Made by a program: the position numbers and the translations under genes
Notes under the pieces: generated by a model
What the model saw: the letters and a program-made list of their open reading frames with translations, nothing else
Database searches by the model: none
Told to the model about the DNA's origin: nothing
Shown: positions 5,954 through 7,552 of the stretch, piece after piece
Layout: the number at the start of each line of letters is the position of its first letter
Position numbering within the stretch: position 1 is the stretch's first letter
Assembly: GCA_031266315.1 (NCBI GenBank)
Contig: JAISBG010000844.1
Location: 1 to 7,552 of the forward strand
From: Planctomycetaceae bacterium
Lineage (GTDB): Bacteria; Planctomycetota; Planctomycetia; Pirellulales; Thermoguttaceae
Length of the DNA stretch: 7,552 nt
Direction of reading: 5' to 3'

Positions 5954-7312
5954 TTACTCTTTGACCCAACCTTCGAGATAACGCGCGAGTTGGTGAATAT
6001 CACTGCCGACGGATATGGGACGCTCGTAAGCGCGGAGTCGGTTCATGTCAATCAATTCTTCAAAAGCCGGATAGGAAATATTCATGGTATTGCCGACAGA
6101 AATCATAACTCCGTTTTTGTCAAGTTCCGCAAGAGCCTTGTAACCGCCGACTCCAATCTGACTTCCAAGAACCACATCATACGCTGTCGGTTGATTGCAG
6201 CGGATTTCGTAACCGAATTGTAAACCGACCATTTTTTTCGATTTACCGGTTCGTTTTTTGTACTCTTCTGCAATCAAACGCCCTAAACGGCTGCTGTATT
6301 TAAGTTGCGAAACGGGAAAATGACCAAACGAGTCGGGTTTTAGTGATTTATATTCGTCGTCGGAACAACACATTTTGATTTCCGAAAGCGGCAGATATTC
6401 CGCAAGTCCCTCAGAAACAACAGCAACAAACGCGGTTTTACCTTCCGTTTCGCGTGCCTGAATCACATCGACACAACGATCGACGATTTTTTGTACATCA
6501 AAAATTTGCCGCAAAACCGGATTTCCATCCTCACCGGTCATAACACTTCCCGTTTCAGGGTCAACTGTTGGCTCGGTGGCATACCAATTTTGATGAATAT
6601 CTTCAAGTCCGATTACTAAACTGGCTTCGCCGGCAATTGATGCTCCGTAAGCCAACCAAGCCGCTTTACGTCCCATGACTTGTGAAATGTAACCTGTTTC
6701 GGTTGCTTCGGAATCCGCCAAAAGGTTACGAATTTCATGCGCCAACATTTCGACCGCAGTAAAATAACCAAACGTAAAATCAATTCCTTTATAATCGTTG
6801 TCGATTGTTTTAGGCAAGTGAATTATTTTAATCCGTTTCTGATTATCGGGCAGTGAATCCATGACCAGTTTGAATTTTGCGGCGGTTGTCAAGGTATCAT
6901 CACCGCCGATTGAAATTAACGCGTCAATATCAAGTGAAGAGAGAGCCTTGTAAACTGTTTGGAGCGGAGTAACTTTTTGGGGGTCTTTCAAATCCAAAGG
7001 ATTTTTGAGTAACTTACCCGGATTGGCGCGTGCGGTACCAATAATAATACCGCGCGAAGTGCGCAATCCTTCTTCAATTTTTTTATCGAGTCGAATGTAA
7101 TGGATTCCTTCTTCGAGTTTGCTCCCTTCCTGATAATTAGCGAGATGAACGTATCCGTTTTTCATACCGTAAACTTCAATTCCAGCGCGGGAAAAACAGA
7201 GTGCGGCACTACCGATTACGGAATTAGCGGTTGGAGCGGGACCGCCGGAAAAGAGAATCGCAACTTTTTTAATATCCGTTTTGGGCGGTTTAGGACTGAC
7301 CAAATTACTCAT
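5954..7312 (-). CDS. PPi-dependent 6-phosphofructokinase
   Basis: This enzyme phosphorylates fructose 6-phosphate to fructose 1,6-bisphosphate, most likely with pyrophosphate as donor (EC 2.7.1.90), a reversible step of glycolysis in the cytoplasm. With the start at ATG 7312 it has 452 residues. Diagnostic residues are FSGGPAPTAN (21-30), GGDD (136-139; ATP enzymes usually have GGDG here), PKTIDND (167-173; the Lys is typical of PPi enzymes, while ATP enzymes have PGTIDND), MGR (213-215), EGL (301-303) and a C-terminal GYEIRCNQPTAYD (367-379). The length and the insertion at about 240-275 fit the longer PPi-type branch rather than the ~320-residue PfkA. An in-frame GTG at 7372 would add 20 residues of low-complexity sequence. 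I prefer ATG 7312 because SNLVSPKPP looks like the native N-terminus, although neither start has a good ribosome site. Confidence 0.92.
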   Translation of the reverse strand: MSNLVSPKPPKTDIKKVAILFSGGPAPTANSVIGSAALCFSRAGIEVYGMKNGYVHLANYQEGSKLEEGIHYIRLDKKIEEGLRTSRGIIIGTARANPGKLLKNPLDLKDPQKVTPLQTVYKALSSLDIDALISIGGDDTLTTAAKFKLVMDSLPDNQKRIKIIHLPKTIDNDYKGIDFTFGYFTAVEMLAHEIRNLLADSEATETGYISQVMGRKAAWLAYGASIAGEASLVIGLEDIHQNWYATEPTVDPETGSVMTGEDGNPVLRQIFDVQKIVDRCVDVIQARETEGKTAFVAVVSEGLAEYLPLSEIKMCCSDDEYKSLKPDSFGHFPVSQLKYSSRLGRLIAEEYKKRTGKSKKMVGLQFGYEIRCNQPTAYDVVLGSQIGVGGYKALAELDKNGVMISVGNTMNISYPAFEELIDMNRLRAYERPISVGSDIHQLARYLEGWVKE

Positions 7313-7407
7313 AATTTTAATTTGTTGTTCTGAAAATTGGGTTGATTGATGCAACATCAGGTGTAACAACACCCGTTAGGGAAATAATACCCCACAAAGA
7401 GTTGCCC

Positions 7408-7436
7408 ATTATACCAAGTCGGACAAATAACGTAAA
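7408..7436 (-). promoter_or_regulatory. Sigma70-like promoter of the phosphofructokinase gene
   Basis: On the minus strand TTTACG (7436-7431) is separated by exactly 17 nt from a perfect TATAAT (7413-7408). The -10 is preceded by TGG, giving an extended -10 (TGnTATAAT). Transcription would begin near 7401, leaving a leader of about 90 nt before ATG 7312. The leader contains a small GGTGT-TGTT-ACACC hairpin at about 7361-7374. This is the best promoter in the window. Confidence 0.65.
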
Positions 7437-7493
7437 GGTAGGAGGCAGTGGTTTCAAGTTAAAGATTTTTTTGTGTATGGTGTGCTTGTCCAC

Positions 7494-7550
7494 AAACTTT
7501 GAAAAGGCTTAAAATTATCGTACCGACAATTTTAGGCTATTTCAAAGTTT
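7494..7550. terminator. Long stem-loop at the window edge, terminator-like
   Basis: AAACTTTGAAA (7494-7504) starts a 27-position arm that pairs with 7524-7550 around a TAC loop, with only two mismatches and two G-T wobbles. On the plus strand it ends in GTTTTT, like a Rho-independent terminator, but no plus-strand gene is seen before it. On the minus strand it could end a transcript arriving from beyond 7552, although the T-run there is only TTTG. It may also be a repeat arm. The structure is certain; its role is not. Confidence 0.45.
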
Positions 7551-7552
7551 TT

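Overview
The window comes from a Gram-negative (diderm) bacterium. One gene has a Sec signal peptide, a repetitive passenger and an autotransporter-type outer-membrane beta-barrel. Every convincing gene lies on the minus strand, so the window reads right to left. Coding DNA is moderate in GC and the spacers are clearly AT-rich. PPi-type phosphofructokinase, a split histidine pathway (hisC-hisB) and a cysteine-rich autotransporter would fit a host-associated planctomycete or a related PVC-type bacterium. That assignment is inference from gene style, not proof.

Layout, right to left: (1) 7313-7552 is a leader region with a good sigma70-like promoter (TATAAT, 17-nt spacer, extended -10) and, at the window edge, a long imperfect hairpin. 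(2) 5954-7312 encodes a PPi-dependent 6-phosphofructokinase (glycolysis/gluconeogenesis). (3) 5797-5953 is an AT-rich spacer with three 9-bp tandem repeats. (4) hisC (5796-4747) and hisB (4750-4166) overlap as ATGA and form a translationally coupled pair in histidine biosynthesis. (5) 2628-4165 is about 1.5 kb without an intact gene. It holds two 143-bp palindrome-ended repeats in the same orientation, a 25-bp perfect inverted repeat bracketing one of them, and between them a 12-nt poly-G tract next to a frame-disrupted membrane-protein-like ORF. (6) 2627-1 is the first 875 codons of a large autotransporter-like protein that runs off the left edge. It is open in one frame throughout, which I checked codon by codon.

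The metabolic genes look like ordinary housekeeping. The interest lies in the spacer, where repeat copies show paired (covarying) stem changes and there is a possible phase-variable or broken small membrane protein gene, and in the autotransporter. All of the visible mature cysteines of that protein (10) fall in a 35-residue C-[DN]-P-C linker between passenger and barrel, which is unusual because classical autotransporters mostly avoid cysteine.
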